A DNA stretch of 10,601 bases from Ardenticatenia bacterium. Its GTDB lineage: Bacteria; Chloroflexota; Anaerolineae; Aggregatilineales; Aggregatilineaceae. Location: positions 1-10,601 of the forward strand of contig JALSSH010000360.1 of NCBI GenBank assembly GCA_026984385.1, given 5' to 3'. This document shows, piece by piece, positions 1 through 5,994 of this stretch. Every line of letters starts with the position of its first letter. Position 1 is the first letter of the stretch. Made by a program: the position numbers and the translations under genes. The notes beneath the pieces were generated by a model, which made no database searches, was not told the DNA's origin, and worked only from the letters and a program-made list of their open reading frames with translations.

Positions 1-634
1 CGAGCATGGCTACCATGCTGCCCAAGTAGGTCGAGGACTTGCCGTAATTGGGGCGCTTGAGCGTGCCCACGATGATCAGCACGTCCGGCCCTTCCAACGA
101 CTGGCCGAGCGAGGCGGCCATGTCCAGATAGTGCTCGTAGCTCATCGCCAGATAGTCGGCTTGGGTGTCGTGCCAAGTTAGCTCGCCCAGCAAGCGGATA
201 TTTTGCGGGATGTCCGACAAGGTGCGGGTGAGCACGAAGAAGGTGGGCGCGATAGCTTCGAGCTGGTCTATGATGCCGCGATTGAGCATGGCGTTGGCGA
301 CGATCAAGTCCGGCTCTAGCGCGGCCAGCGCCTCCAGGTCCGGCTGATAGCCCACGCCGAACGTCGGCAGGCCCTCGGCGGCGGGCGGGTAGTCCACGCC
401 TTCGGTCACGCCGACCGGCTGCACGCCGATCGCAAAGAGCATTTCGGTAATCGAGGCGCTCATGCCCACGACTCGTTGCGGCGGGGCTTCGAGCGTGATC
501 TCGCGGTCGAGCACATCGGTGAGTGTGCGGGGCTGCGGACCTTCTTGCGCGTATGCCAATGGGCCGCCCAGCCCTGCGGCCAACGTCAACGCCAGCGCGA
601 CGATCAGCGCGCGGCGGGGAAGATGCCGAATCAT
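1..634 (-). CDS. ABC transporter substrate-binding protein, class III (BtuF/FhuD/FecB-like), partial
   Basis: This is the first 211 codons of an extracytoplasmic solute receptor; the 3' end lies beyond the left edge. Family members (usually about 290-350 residues) bind iron-siderophore, heme, cobalamin or similar ligands and deliver them to a FecCD-type permease and ATPase. Those partner genes would be expected just left of the window. Seen: basic residues and a hydrophobic stretch at 1-29 ending AYA-QE, a type I signal peptide. The family opening 'RVVGMSASITEMLFAIG' lies near residues 54-70, followed by 'GVGYQPDLEAL' (93-103) and 'LEPDLIV' (106-112). The start ATG (632-634) is preceded by GGGAGAA about 6 bases upstream. 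There is no cysteine in the visible part, hence no lipobox. The ligand cannot be told, and no cobalamin riboswitch was seen upstream. The family call is firm; the substrate is unknown. Confidence 0.9.
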   Translation of the reverse strand, partial: MIRHLPRRALIVALALTLAAGLGGPLAYAQEGPQPRTLTDVLDREITLEAPPQRVVGMSASITEMLFAIGVQPVGVTEGVDYPPAAEGLPTFGVGYQPDLEALAALEPDLIVANAMLNRGIIDQLEAIAPTFFVLTRTLSDIPQNIRLLGELTWHDTQADYLAMSYEHYLDMAASLGQSLEGPDVLIIVGTLKRPNYGKSSTYLGSMVAML

Positions 635-691
635 TATATTTCTCCCGTGTTCATAACTATCAGCGGCGATTGTTCAAAAAAACACGTTCAG

Positions 692-720
692 ATTGTAGCG
701 GCGGGGAAAGGGCACGGCAA
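692..720 (-). promoter_or_regulatory. Sigma70-type promoter of the substrate-binding protein gene
   Basis: Read on the minus strand, TTGCCG (715-720) and TACAAT (692-697) are separated by 17 bases. Transcription would begin near 685, giving a leader of about 50 bases before the ATG at 634. That is too short for a cobalamin riboswitch. The AT-rich DNA at 721-790 behind it could hold operator or UP-element sequence, but I see no clear repeat there. Inferred from consensus match and spacing only. Confidence 0.6.
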
Positions 721-866
721 GCGGTAAATCTATAAAAATATCAGTCAATTTGCAGAAATGCGTCTAAAATACCTTAATTGAATAACCCGGTAGAGACAAG
801 CCCCGTGATATTTCTTTGAGTCGCTCGCTTATCGCCAGCGCTTGATCCTTTTTCCCTCAATCTGCC

Positions 867-895
867 TTGCCAAGCACAGAGCGGTTGTGTATACT
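867..895 (+). promoter_or_regulatory. Sigma70-type promoter of the tRNA-Cys gene
   Basis: TTGCCA (867-872) and TATACT (890-895) are separated by exactly 17 bases. The predicted start near 902 lies about 5 bases before the mature 5' end of the tRNA, as expected for a stable RNA gene with a short 5' leader for RNase P. Confidence 0.7.
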
Positions 896-906
896 CTTGA
901 ACGCAC

Positions 907-977
907 GGCGACGTGGCCAAGTGGTAAGGCAAGGGTCTGCAAAACCCTCATCGTGGGTTCGATTCCCACCGTCGCCT
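907..977 (+). tRNA. tRNA-Cys (anticodon GCA)
   Basis: All arms of the cloverleaf fold. The acceptor stem GGCGACG (907-913) pairs with CGTCGCC (970-976), followed by U73 (977), the usual discriminator of cysteine tRNAs. The short D-arm has stem GCC/GGC (916-918/928-930) with a GG-containing loop. The anticodon stem AGGGT/ACCCT (932-936/944-948) closes the loop CTGCAAA with anticodon GCA at 939-941. The T-stem GTGGG/CCCAC (953-957/965-969) encloses TTCGATT. The 3' CCA is not encoded (TTAG follows the acceptor stem), so it must be added by CCA-adding enzyme. The gene has its own promoter and terminator and no neighbouring tRNA. It reads cysteine UGC and UGU codons. Confidence 0.97.
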
Positions 978-982
978 TAGGG

Positions 983-1016
983 AATGCGGGCGCTCCCCAA
1001 GAGCGCTCGCATTTTT
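983..1016 (+). terminator. Rho-independent terminator after tRNA-Cys
   Basis: A 12-bp stem, AATGCGGGCGCT (983-994) against AGCGCTCGCATT (1002-1013) with one G-U pair, closes a 7-base loop and runs into TTTTT (1012-1016). It lies five bases after the tRNA, so it most likely ends the tRNA transcript. Confidence 0.85.
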
Positions 1017-1061
1017 GATCCCATGCTAGGGGGGAAGCCGACGTCCCTGTGTTTTTAGGTG

Positions 1062-1088
1062 TTGGAAGCGCCGCCCCAATGCTATAAT
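1062..1088 (+). promoter_or_regulatory. Probable promoter of the HAD hydrolase gene
   Basis: A perfect -10 hexamer TATAAT sits at 1083-1088. The best -35 match, TTGGAA (1062-1067), is weak and only 15 bases away. Transcription would start near 1095, leaving about 35 bases before the ATG at 1130. The -10 is convincing; the -35 is not. Confidence 0.5.
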
Positions 1089-1129
1089 CCTCGTGCGGCA
1101 ACCTTTCCGGAGAGTCAAAAGGATATGCT

Positions 1130-1951
1130 ATGGCGCTTGATTTGCTCACCATTCGCGCGGTTATCTTGGATATGGACGGTGTGCTTTGGCGCGGCGAGCA
1201 GGTTTTGCCCGGGGTGGCGGAGTTTTTCGCTTTTTTGGGACGGCGGCACATCCCCTTCTTGCTGGCAACCAACAACAGCACCCGCACTGTTGCCAGCTAT
1301 GTAGAACACCTGCAAGCCGCCGGTGTTCCGGCCCAGCCGCAACACGTCATCACTTCCGCCGTAGCGACTGCTGATTACATCCGCCAACATTACCCGACCG
1401 AAACGCCCGTCTACATCATCGGCCAAGAGGGTATCCGCCGGGCGATGGCCGAACACGGCTTCCGCGAAGCCCCCGCCGAGGCCCGCTTGGTGGTGGTGGG
1501 GATGGACTTCCACGTCACCTATGCCAAGCTCAAAACGGCCACCTTGCGCATCCGTGCCGGGGCAGATTTTATCGGCACGAACGGCGACCGCACCTTTCCC
1601 ATCCCCGAAGGACTGGCCCCGGGCAACGGGAGCATCTTGGCCGCGCTGGAAGCCGCCACCGACGTCCAGCCGCTGATTATCGGCAAGCCCCAAAAGCCGA
1701 TGTTTGAAATGGCGTTGGCACGGCTCAACACCGCGCCGCAACATACGCTGATGGTTGGCGACCGGCTGGAAACCGACATCCTGGGCGCGCAAAGGGTGGG
1801 CATCCGCACGGCGTTGGTGCTCACCGGCATCACCACGCCCGAACACGCCCGCCAGGCCCATACCCAGGCAGACGGCGTTTTTGCGTCGCTGGCCGCGCTT
1901 CATGCGGATTGGCAGGCAGCGCTGGACGCCGTAGGAACTTTCCATGCCTGA
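1130..1951 (+). CDS. HAD-superfamily hydrolase, subfamily IIA (NagD/phosphoglycolate-phosphatase-like)
   Basis: A cytoplasmic 273-residue Mg-dependent phosphatase of the NagD/AraL/pNPPase group, full length for the family. Motif I is DMDGV with nucleophile Asp14 and acid/base Asp16. Motif II is the TNNS sequence starting at Thr47. Motif III Lys186 lies in 'IGKPQ', and motif IV is GDRLETD with Asp211 and Asp216. The segment between motifs II and III contains 'GTNGDRTFP', typical of the C2-type cap of subfamily IIA. The ATG at 1130 has AAAAGGA (1117-1123) six bases upstream; the ATG at 1125 is out of frame. Known relatives dephosphorylate sugar phosphates, phosphoglycolate, nucleotides or pyridoxal phosphate, and sequence alone does not choose among them. 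A same-strand gene follows after 60 bp and could share the transcript. Fold and chemistry are very likely; the substrate is unknown. Confidence 0.93.
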   Translation: MALDLLTIRAVILDMDGVLWRGEQVLPGVAEFFAFLGRRHIPFLLATNNSTRTVASYVEHLQAAGVPAQPQHVITSAVATADYIRQHYPTETPVYIIGQEGIRRAMAEHGFREAPAEARLVVVGMDFHVTYAKLKTATLRIRAGADFIGTNGDRTFPIPEGLAPGNGSILAALEAATDVQPLIIGKPQKPMFEMALARLNTAPQHTLMVGDRLETDILGAQRVGIRTALVLTGITTPEHARQAHTQADGVFASLAALHADWQAALDAVGTFHA

Positions 1952-2011
1952 GGCCCTGTTAACAGTCATTGAGCGCTCGTTTTTGAGTTCACATGTAGGG
2001 AGCATCCATCC

Positions 2012-3247
2012 ATGAACCGAGAGCCTGTAGTTCGACGTGCCGTTTTCGCTGTGTTGGCGTTTGGGTTAGCGCTGGCGCTTTTGGGCGCGGTGCATTTGCG
2101 CGCCCGCGCGGCCACGCCCTCCGACGCCCCTAGCATCCTGGCGCAAGAAACCACGCCCACTCCTTCGCCCGAAAACAACGGGGGCGATGCCACGTGGACG
2201 GTCGGCGAGATCACGTTTGAGAGCCACTACCCGCAAGGGTTTTCCTTCACGGCGGAAATCAGCAGCAGCGCCGGCCCGATTGTGCGCGGACGTGTGATCT
2301 GGTCGCACAAGCCCGGCACTCAACGCAGCCGCCCGATCGAGGTTGACCCGAAAAGCGGCCTGATCACCGCCACATGGGAAACCGGCGTCGGTGAGTCTAT
2401 CCCGCCCTGGGTCGGCGTGACGTTTTACTTTGACGTGGGCGACGAGGCGGGCAACTCCTTCCAGACCGAGCCGCAATATGCCGAATACGCCGACGATCAC
2501 CACGAGTGGATACGCACCGAAAGCGAGGACATCATCGTCTTTACCACCGGCCTACCCGAAGAGGTCAACCAACTCACGGTTGAGGCGATGGCCGCTCAGC
2601 GCGAAACTTATCGCACGGCCTGGGGCGATCTGTTGCCCTACAAGCCGCGCGCCATCCTTTTTGGCGACCGCGAAGCGTGGAATGAATGGCGCATCGGCGC
2701 GAGCAACCCGCACGTCATCGGCCAAACTTCCGACGACTGGGGCGGCACGGTGCAAGTGGTTTCCGGCGGGGACTACTACGATCTGGCCTACGGCACGGTG
2801 CTCCATGAGGTCGCACACCTGTACCAAGCCGAGTTTACGTTTATGCCTGCCGGCACATGGCTTATCGAGGGCGACGCCACTTTCTTTGAGATCAGCCAGC
2901 AATATGACTACGAGGGGCGCGTGCGCCAATTGGCCGCCGAAGGGCGTTTGCCCGCGTTGCTACACGGCTCGGGTCCGGGCGTCAGCAACCGCTTGGGCTA
3001 CGACATCGGCTACACCTTCATCAAATGGCTGACGGACAATTATGGCCTGGAAGCACACCGCGAGTTCATCGAGCTGTTGGACCAGGGCGTGCGGCGTAAC
3101 GACGCGCTGGAACAGGTCACCGGGCTGAGCATAGACGAGATCGAGCGGCGCTGGCGCACTTGGTTGGGCGCTTCGCCAGAGCCGCCAACCCTGATCCCCA
3201 CGCCGACGATGTTTATGTTTGCCTCGCCCACGCCGTTCGGGCAATAG
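2012..3247 (+). CDS. Secreted peptidase-MA-like (gluzincin) putative zinc metalloprotease
   Basis: A 411-residue exported protein. Residues 1-34 form a signal peptide (RR, then a long hydrophobic core ending in ARA-A). A short Thr/Pro/Ser linker lies near 46-56. Residues 62-160 look beta-rich and Ig-like, ending in 'IPPWVGVTFYFDVGDEAGN'. The C-terminal catalytic-type domain carries HEVAH at 265-269 and 'WLIEGDATFFE' with Glu286. This fits the gluzincin pattern HExxH plus a downstream Glu, so His265, His269 and Glu286 should bind zinc and Glu266 should be the catalytic base. The C-terminus is again Pro/Thr-rich (about 391-411) with no membrane anchor. AGGGAG (1997-2002) lies nine bases before the ATG. 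Proteins of this build are, to my knowledge, common in Anaerolineae and lack a known substrate. Zinc binding is inferred from the motif; proteolytic activity is not proven. Confidence 0.85.
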   Translation: MNREPVVRRAVFAVLAFGLALALLGAVHLRARAATPSDAPSILAQETTPTPSPENNGGDATWTVGEITFESHYPQGFSFTAEISSSAGPIVRGRVIWSHKPGTQRSRPIEVDPKSGLITATWETGVGESIPPWVGVTFYFDVGDEAGNSFQTEPQYAEYADDHHEWIRTESEDIIVFTTGLPEEVNQLTVEAMAAQRETYRTAWGDLLPYKPRAILFGDREAWNEWRIGASNPHVIGQTSDDWGGTVQVVSGGDYYDLAYGTVLHEVAHLYQAEFTFMPAGTWLIEGDATFFEISQQYDYEGRVRQLAAEGRLPALLHGSGPGVSNRLGYDIGYTFIKWLTDNYGLEAHREFIELLDQGVRRNDALEQVTGLSIDEIERRWRTWLGASPEPPTLIPTPTMFMFASPTPFGQ

Positions 3248-3279
3248 CGCCCGCTTTTGCACGTTTGGCCCACCAACCG

Positions 3280-3312
3280 ACGCCCTGCCGCGCTCTTGCG
3301 GTGGGGCGTTTT
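3280..3312 (+). terminator. Rho-independent terminator after the metalloprotease gene
   Basis: A 12-bp stem, ACGCCCTGCCGC (3280-3291) against GCGGTGGGGCGT (3298-3309) with two G-U pairs, has a 6-base loop and ends in TTTT (3309-3312). The U-run is only on the plus side, so it serves the rightward gene ending at 3247, not the convergent lipid kinase gene ending at 3329. Confidence 0.75.
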
Positions 3313-3328
3313 GGGTTTGCGGCGCTTC

Positions 3329-4330
3329 TCAGTCGTCGTCGGCGAAGGCTTGCAGCCGCGAGAGCCATTCGCGGTACGAGGCAAAGCGTGACTGTCCACG
3401 CGGGACGACGATCCGCAGCGCGCGCGGCAACACGTCTGCGATGATCGGCGTTGTGCCGAAGGGGTCGCCGTCAATTTGGGTGGGTTGGGGCGTTTTGGTG
3501 TCGATCACGATGCGCTTTTGCGCGGTGAAGTATTGGACGAACTCCGGCGGAAGTCCGCTTCCTACAACCAAATTGGTCACGCTGGCTAAAAGCCGCTCCG
3601 GGCTGAGCGGGCGCACCACGCCCGCATAGAGCAGCCCGTCGTCCGGCTGGATCGCCTCGTTGATCAGCGCCAGCCCGTTGAGCCAGGTCAGCGCGCCGGT
3701 GGCCGTCACAAAGGCCATGATCCCCTCCACGCGCAGGGGGGGCTGCCCATCCAGCGAGATCAAGTATTCTTCGGTGTGCACCTGGCGCAAGGTGCGCAAG
3801 CCGGAAAGCCCGTAAGCCAGCACACCGAGGCGGTCTTTTTCCTCCGGCTCGACGTTGTAGAGCGCTTCGGCCTCAAAGCCGGTGGAAACGCGCAACACCG
3901 AGCAGCGGTCTCCCACGCGGGCGAGGTCCACTTCACGCAGCGCGCCTTCGCCGAGCGCGAGTTTGAGCGCCGCCTCCAGGCGGTGCGGAATGCCCAGGAA
4001 GCCGGAAACGACGTTGCCCGTGCCCACCGGCACCCAGCCAAAGGGCAACGTGCTTTCCCCCGTCACCTGCAACGTGCCCGAGACGCCCTGCATCAGCGTT
4101 CCGTCGCCGCCCGCCACCACCACGCGGTCAATGCCCTCTTCCAGACCGGCGCGGATCGCCTCGGCGAAGTCAAAATCCGGCGTGGTGACGTGCAGCGTTA
4201 CGCGCGGTTGGCGCACGGCCTGCAAGCGCTCGACCACCAGCCGCCCGCGTTTGGCGCCGGAAACCGGGTTGACAATCGCCAGCACATGCTGAGGGGCGGG
4301 GATGTTCGGCCAGGGATCGCTTGTCACCAT
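3329..4330 (-). CDS. Diacylglycerol/lipid kinase family protein (DagK/YegS/LCB5-like)
   Basis: A 333-residue lipid kinase-like protein that would transfer phosphate from ATP to a lipid hydroxyl such as diacylglycerol at the inner face of the membrane. The N-terminal domain opens with 'IVNPVSG' (19-25) and carries the nucleotide-binding GGDGT (74-78) and 'PVGTGN' (101-106). The C-terminal beta-rich domain has 'STGFEAEAL' (149-157), the acidic 'PDDGLL' (229-234) and the family-typical 'QIDGDP' (285-290). All expected motifs are present, so it should be active. The ATG at 4328-4330 is preceded by AAAGG about nine bases upstream. The gene starts 28 bp after the SH3-like gene and is probably co-transcribed with it. 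Bacterial members recycle diacylglycerol or phosphorylate other lipids. The lipid substrate here is not determined, and the related sphingoid-base and undecaprenol activities cannot be excluded. Confidence 0.9.
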   Translation of the reverse strand: MVTSDPWPNIPAPQHVLAIVNPVSGAKRGRLVVERLQAVRQPRVTLHVTTPDFDFAEAIRAGLEEGIDRVVVAGGDGTLMQGVSGTLQVTGESTLPFGWVPVGTGNVVSGFLGIPHRLEAALKLALGEGALREVDLARVGDRCSVLRVSTGFEAEALYNVEPEEKDRLGVLAYGLSGLRTLRQVHTEEYLISLDGQPPLRVEGIMAFVTATGALTWLNGLALINEAIQPDDGLLYAGVVRPLSPERLLASVTNLVVGSGLPPEFVQYFTAQKRIVIDTKTPQPTQIDGDPFGTTPIIADVLPRALRIVVPRGQSRFASYREWLSRLQAFADDD

Positions 4331-4358
4331 CGGGATTCGCCTTTGCTGCGGGGTGCGC

Positions 4359-4988
4359 TCAGAGTTCCACTTGCGGCGGCGTGGGGGAAGGCGTGACGCT
4401 GGGCGTTGGCGTGGGAGAAAGGCGCGGATCGTAAGTTGGGCTGGGGCTGGGCGGCAAGGTCGGCTGTGGCGAGGGAGAGGGCGTGGGCGTCACGGTGGGG
4501 AGGGGGGTCATCGTCACGGTGGGGGTGGGCGTCGGGTTGACTGCTTCTAGCACGCTTTCGTGCATATAGACCGTGTCGCGGTAAGCGCCCCCCGGGTTCA
4601 GCTCCACCACGTACCACTCCGGCACGTCCGGCACGCGCCCATAAACGCAAAGCTCCGTGCCTTCGGGCACCACATCGCGGATCGGGCACTGCTCATTATC
4701 GGTGCTGGGGCACTCACGGTAGACGGCGCGCTCCACCTTGACCCGAAACCATTGGCAGGGCGGCAGCGGCGTAAACGTGGCCGGCACGTACAGGGTGGGG
4801 CGCAAAATGGGGGACTGGGCGCGCGCGGTGGCGGTGGCGACGGCTTGTTGCGTCACCTCGGCGGTGATGTTCCCTCGGCTGGCGACAAAGTCCAACAGTC
4901 CGCGCCACACAAAATAGCCCCCCAGCACCACACACGCGCCGATCACCACGACCAAAATAGGGGACGGGCCACTGCGATAGCTTGACAT
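4359..4988 (-). CDS. Membrane-anchored SH3-like domain protein with Pro/Thr/Ser-rich tail
   Basis: A 209-residue protein with a single N-terminal hydrophobic segment (about 10-28), most likely an uncleaved anchor with the rest outside the cell. After a linker (about 30-77), residues 78-150 resemble a bacterial SH3 domain: 'VKVERAVYRECPS', 'VPEGTELCVYGRV', 'EWYVVEL', then 'TVYMHESVLEAV'. Four cysteines in this part (78, 93, 101, 114) could form disulfides. Residues 151-209 are an extreme Thr/Pro/Ser repeat tail that probably extends into or through the cell wall. The ATG at 4986-4988 has an AGAGGG ribosome site just upstream. The gene lies 67 bp after the P-loop gene and 28 bp before the lipid kinase gene. 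The SH3 call rests on pattern only. Such domains often bind cell-wall peptides; no enzyme motif is visible. Confidence 0.75.
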   Translation of the reverse strand: MSSYRSGPSPILVVVIGACVVLGGYFVWRGLLDFVASRGNITAEVTQQAVATATARAQSPILRPTLYVPATFTPLPPCQWFRVKVERAVYRECPSTDNEQCPIRDVVPEGTELCVYGRVPDVPEWYVVELNPGGAYRDTVYMHESVLEAVNPTPTPTVTMTPLPTVTPTPSPSPQPTLPPSPSPTYDPRLSPTPTPSVTPSPTPPQVEL

Positions 4989-5032
4989 GCTTTCCCTCTA
5001 TGTTGCCCCCCACAATTTCGGCTCGTAAACGA

Positions 5033-5059
5033 AATGTACCGCGTTTGCCCCGACGTCAA
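5033..5059 (-). promoter_or_regulatory. Possible promoter of the SH3-protein/lipid-kinase pair
   Basis: On the minus strand TTGACG (5054-5059) overlaps the stop codon of the P-loop gene, and TACATT (5033-5038) follows after 15 bases. Spacing is shorter than ideal. If real, the two downstream genes can be expressed apart from the P-loop gene; if not, all three may share one transcript. Confidence 0.35.
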
Positions 5060-5793
5060 ACCGTCGGATGCCGCTTGCTCCAACGCGCCCAGAGCGTCGC
5101 CAGTGTTTCGGCCATGCGTGCCTCAAAAACCGGCCCGGGCGTGGTCGTCACGTCGTCGTGATTGGGAAAAATGGCATAGGGCACGTCAAACCCGCGCACG
5201 TGGATCGCCTCCGGGTCAGCGGCGGCCAGCTCGTGCCAGTCCACCTCTTTGTAGAGCCGCTCTAGCTTTTCGTCTGGCAAGCCGTGTTCCAAGATGCTAT
5301 CCGGGCGGTCGGGGTTGAAGCGGCGGCGGTTTTTGCGCAGGGATTCCTCGTAGGGCACATCAATATAGAAAATGCCCGCCTGACGCAAAATCGCGTCGCT
5401 GAGATGCGGGTAGGCCTCGCGGTAGCCGCCGTGTTCGCTGCCGCGCGAGAACTCGATCAGCACGGTATGCGTTTGGTGCAAAGCGGGGTTGTCGCGTAGC
5501 AATTTTTCGTATTCCAAGCTCAGCCGCTCGATCAGCAGATGCCAAAGATCGTTATGGACAAAATAGCCGTCGGCGTCGGTGTGCAAACGCGGACGCCCCA
5601 ATTTACGTTCCAAGATGTCGTCTTCCTCAAACCACGTCCAGAGCATGGGGAAGTCGTCCAACTCGTAGAGTTCCCCCACGTGGAACTGTTCGCGTCGTGT
5701 GTCGGCGTCCATTTTCAGCAGATAGTCGATCACCTCGCTTTTGCCCGCTGCCGGTCGCCCGTTCAAGATCAAAATAGGGAAAATGGCGCTCAT
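5056..5793 (-). CDS. Uncharacterised P-loop NTPase, kinase-like
   Basis: A 245-residue soluble protein. 'ILILNGRPAAGKSEV' holds a Walker A motif (GRPAAGKS, 12-19) directly after the first beta strand. 'TVLIEFSRG' (110-118) is a candidate Walker B-like strand with an acidic residue. An arginine-rich stretch near 152-164 could act as a lid over the phosphates, as in small-molecule and nucleotide kinases. A tryptophan- and acid-rich segment (45-62) and 'GYFVHNDLWHLL' (77-88) may form the substrate pocket. The frame stays open to 5874, but I chose ATG 5791-5793. A good promoter (5854-5882) lies inside the upstream extension, AAGGCGG sits about five bases before this ATG, and the extra 27 residues look non-conserved. 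I do not recognise a named family beyond P-loop kinase, and the substrate is unknown. Confidence 0.75.
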   Translation of the reverse strand: MSAIFPILILNGRPAAGKSEVIDYLLKMDADTRREQFHVGELYELDDFPMLWTWFEEDDILERKLGRPRLHTDADGYFVHNDLWHLLIERLSLEYEKLLRDNPALHQTHTVLIEFSRGSEHGGYREAYPHLSDAILRQAGIFYIDVPYEESLRKNRRRFNPDRPDSILEHGLPDEKLERLYKEVDWHELAAADPEAIHVRGFDVPYAIFPNHDDVTTTPGPVFEARMAETLATLWARWSKRHPTV

Positions 5794-5853
5794 AAAGTCC
5801 GCCTTGTCTGAAGATATACCACGTGCGCATCTCTCGGGTGCTGTTGTGCCCTC

Positions 5854-5882
5854 ATTGTAGCATCCCCGCGCCAAAATCCCAA
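5854..5882 (-). promoter_or_regulatory. Sigma70-type promoter of the P-loop kinase gene
   Basis: On the minus strand TTGGGA (5877-5882) and TACAAT (5854-5859) are separated by 17 bases. The predicted start near 5847 gives a leader of about 55 bases to the ATG at 5793. This promoter position is the main argument against the longer reading frame beginning at 5874. Confidence 0.6.
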
Positions 5883-5903
5883 CGAAACGCGAAGAGCGGT
5901 GAG

Positions 5904-5932
5904 TTGTGAGGCGCGCTCATCGGCGTTAGGAT
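5904..5932 (+). promoter_or_regulatory. Possible promoter of the UbiA-family gene
   Basis: TTGTGA (5904-5909) and TAGGAT (5927-5932) are 17 bases apart, giving a start near 5939, about 55 bases before the ATG at 5995. Matches are moderate. Its -35 lies 21 bp from the -35 of the leftward promoter, so the two are back to back. Confidence 0.4.
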
Positions 5933-5994
5933 CGTGGCGGGCCAAGGCCCTCGCTACACAGAGCGCCGCCGCGAGGAAAAGAACACTTCGGCTT

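Noticed and set aside
635..830. A cobalamin or other riboswitch upstream of the substrate-binding protein gene.
   Set aside because: No B12-box-like sequence or long structured leader was seen, and the best promoter leaves only about 50 bases of leader.
1956..1965. Perfect 10-bp palindrome CTGTTAACAG between the HAD and metalloprotease genes, as an operator.
   Set aside because: It is too short to be significant alone, no promoter lies near it, and no second copy was noticed.
1115..2005. A 296-residue open frame on the minus strand opposite the HAD hydrolase gene.
   Set aside because: The plus-strand frame holds all four HAD motifs in order. The minus frame is His/Gly/Arg-rich with no recognisable domain, as expected of the antisense of a GC-rich gene.
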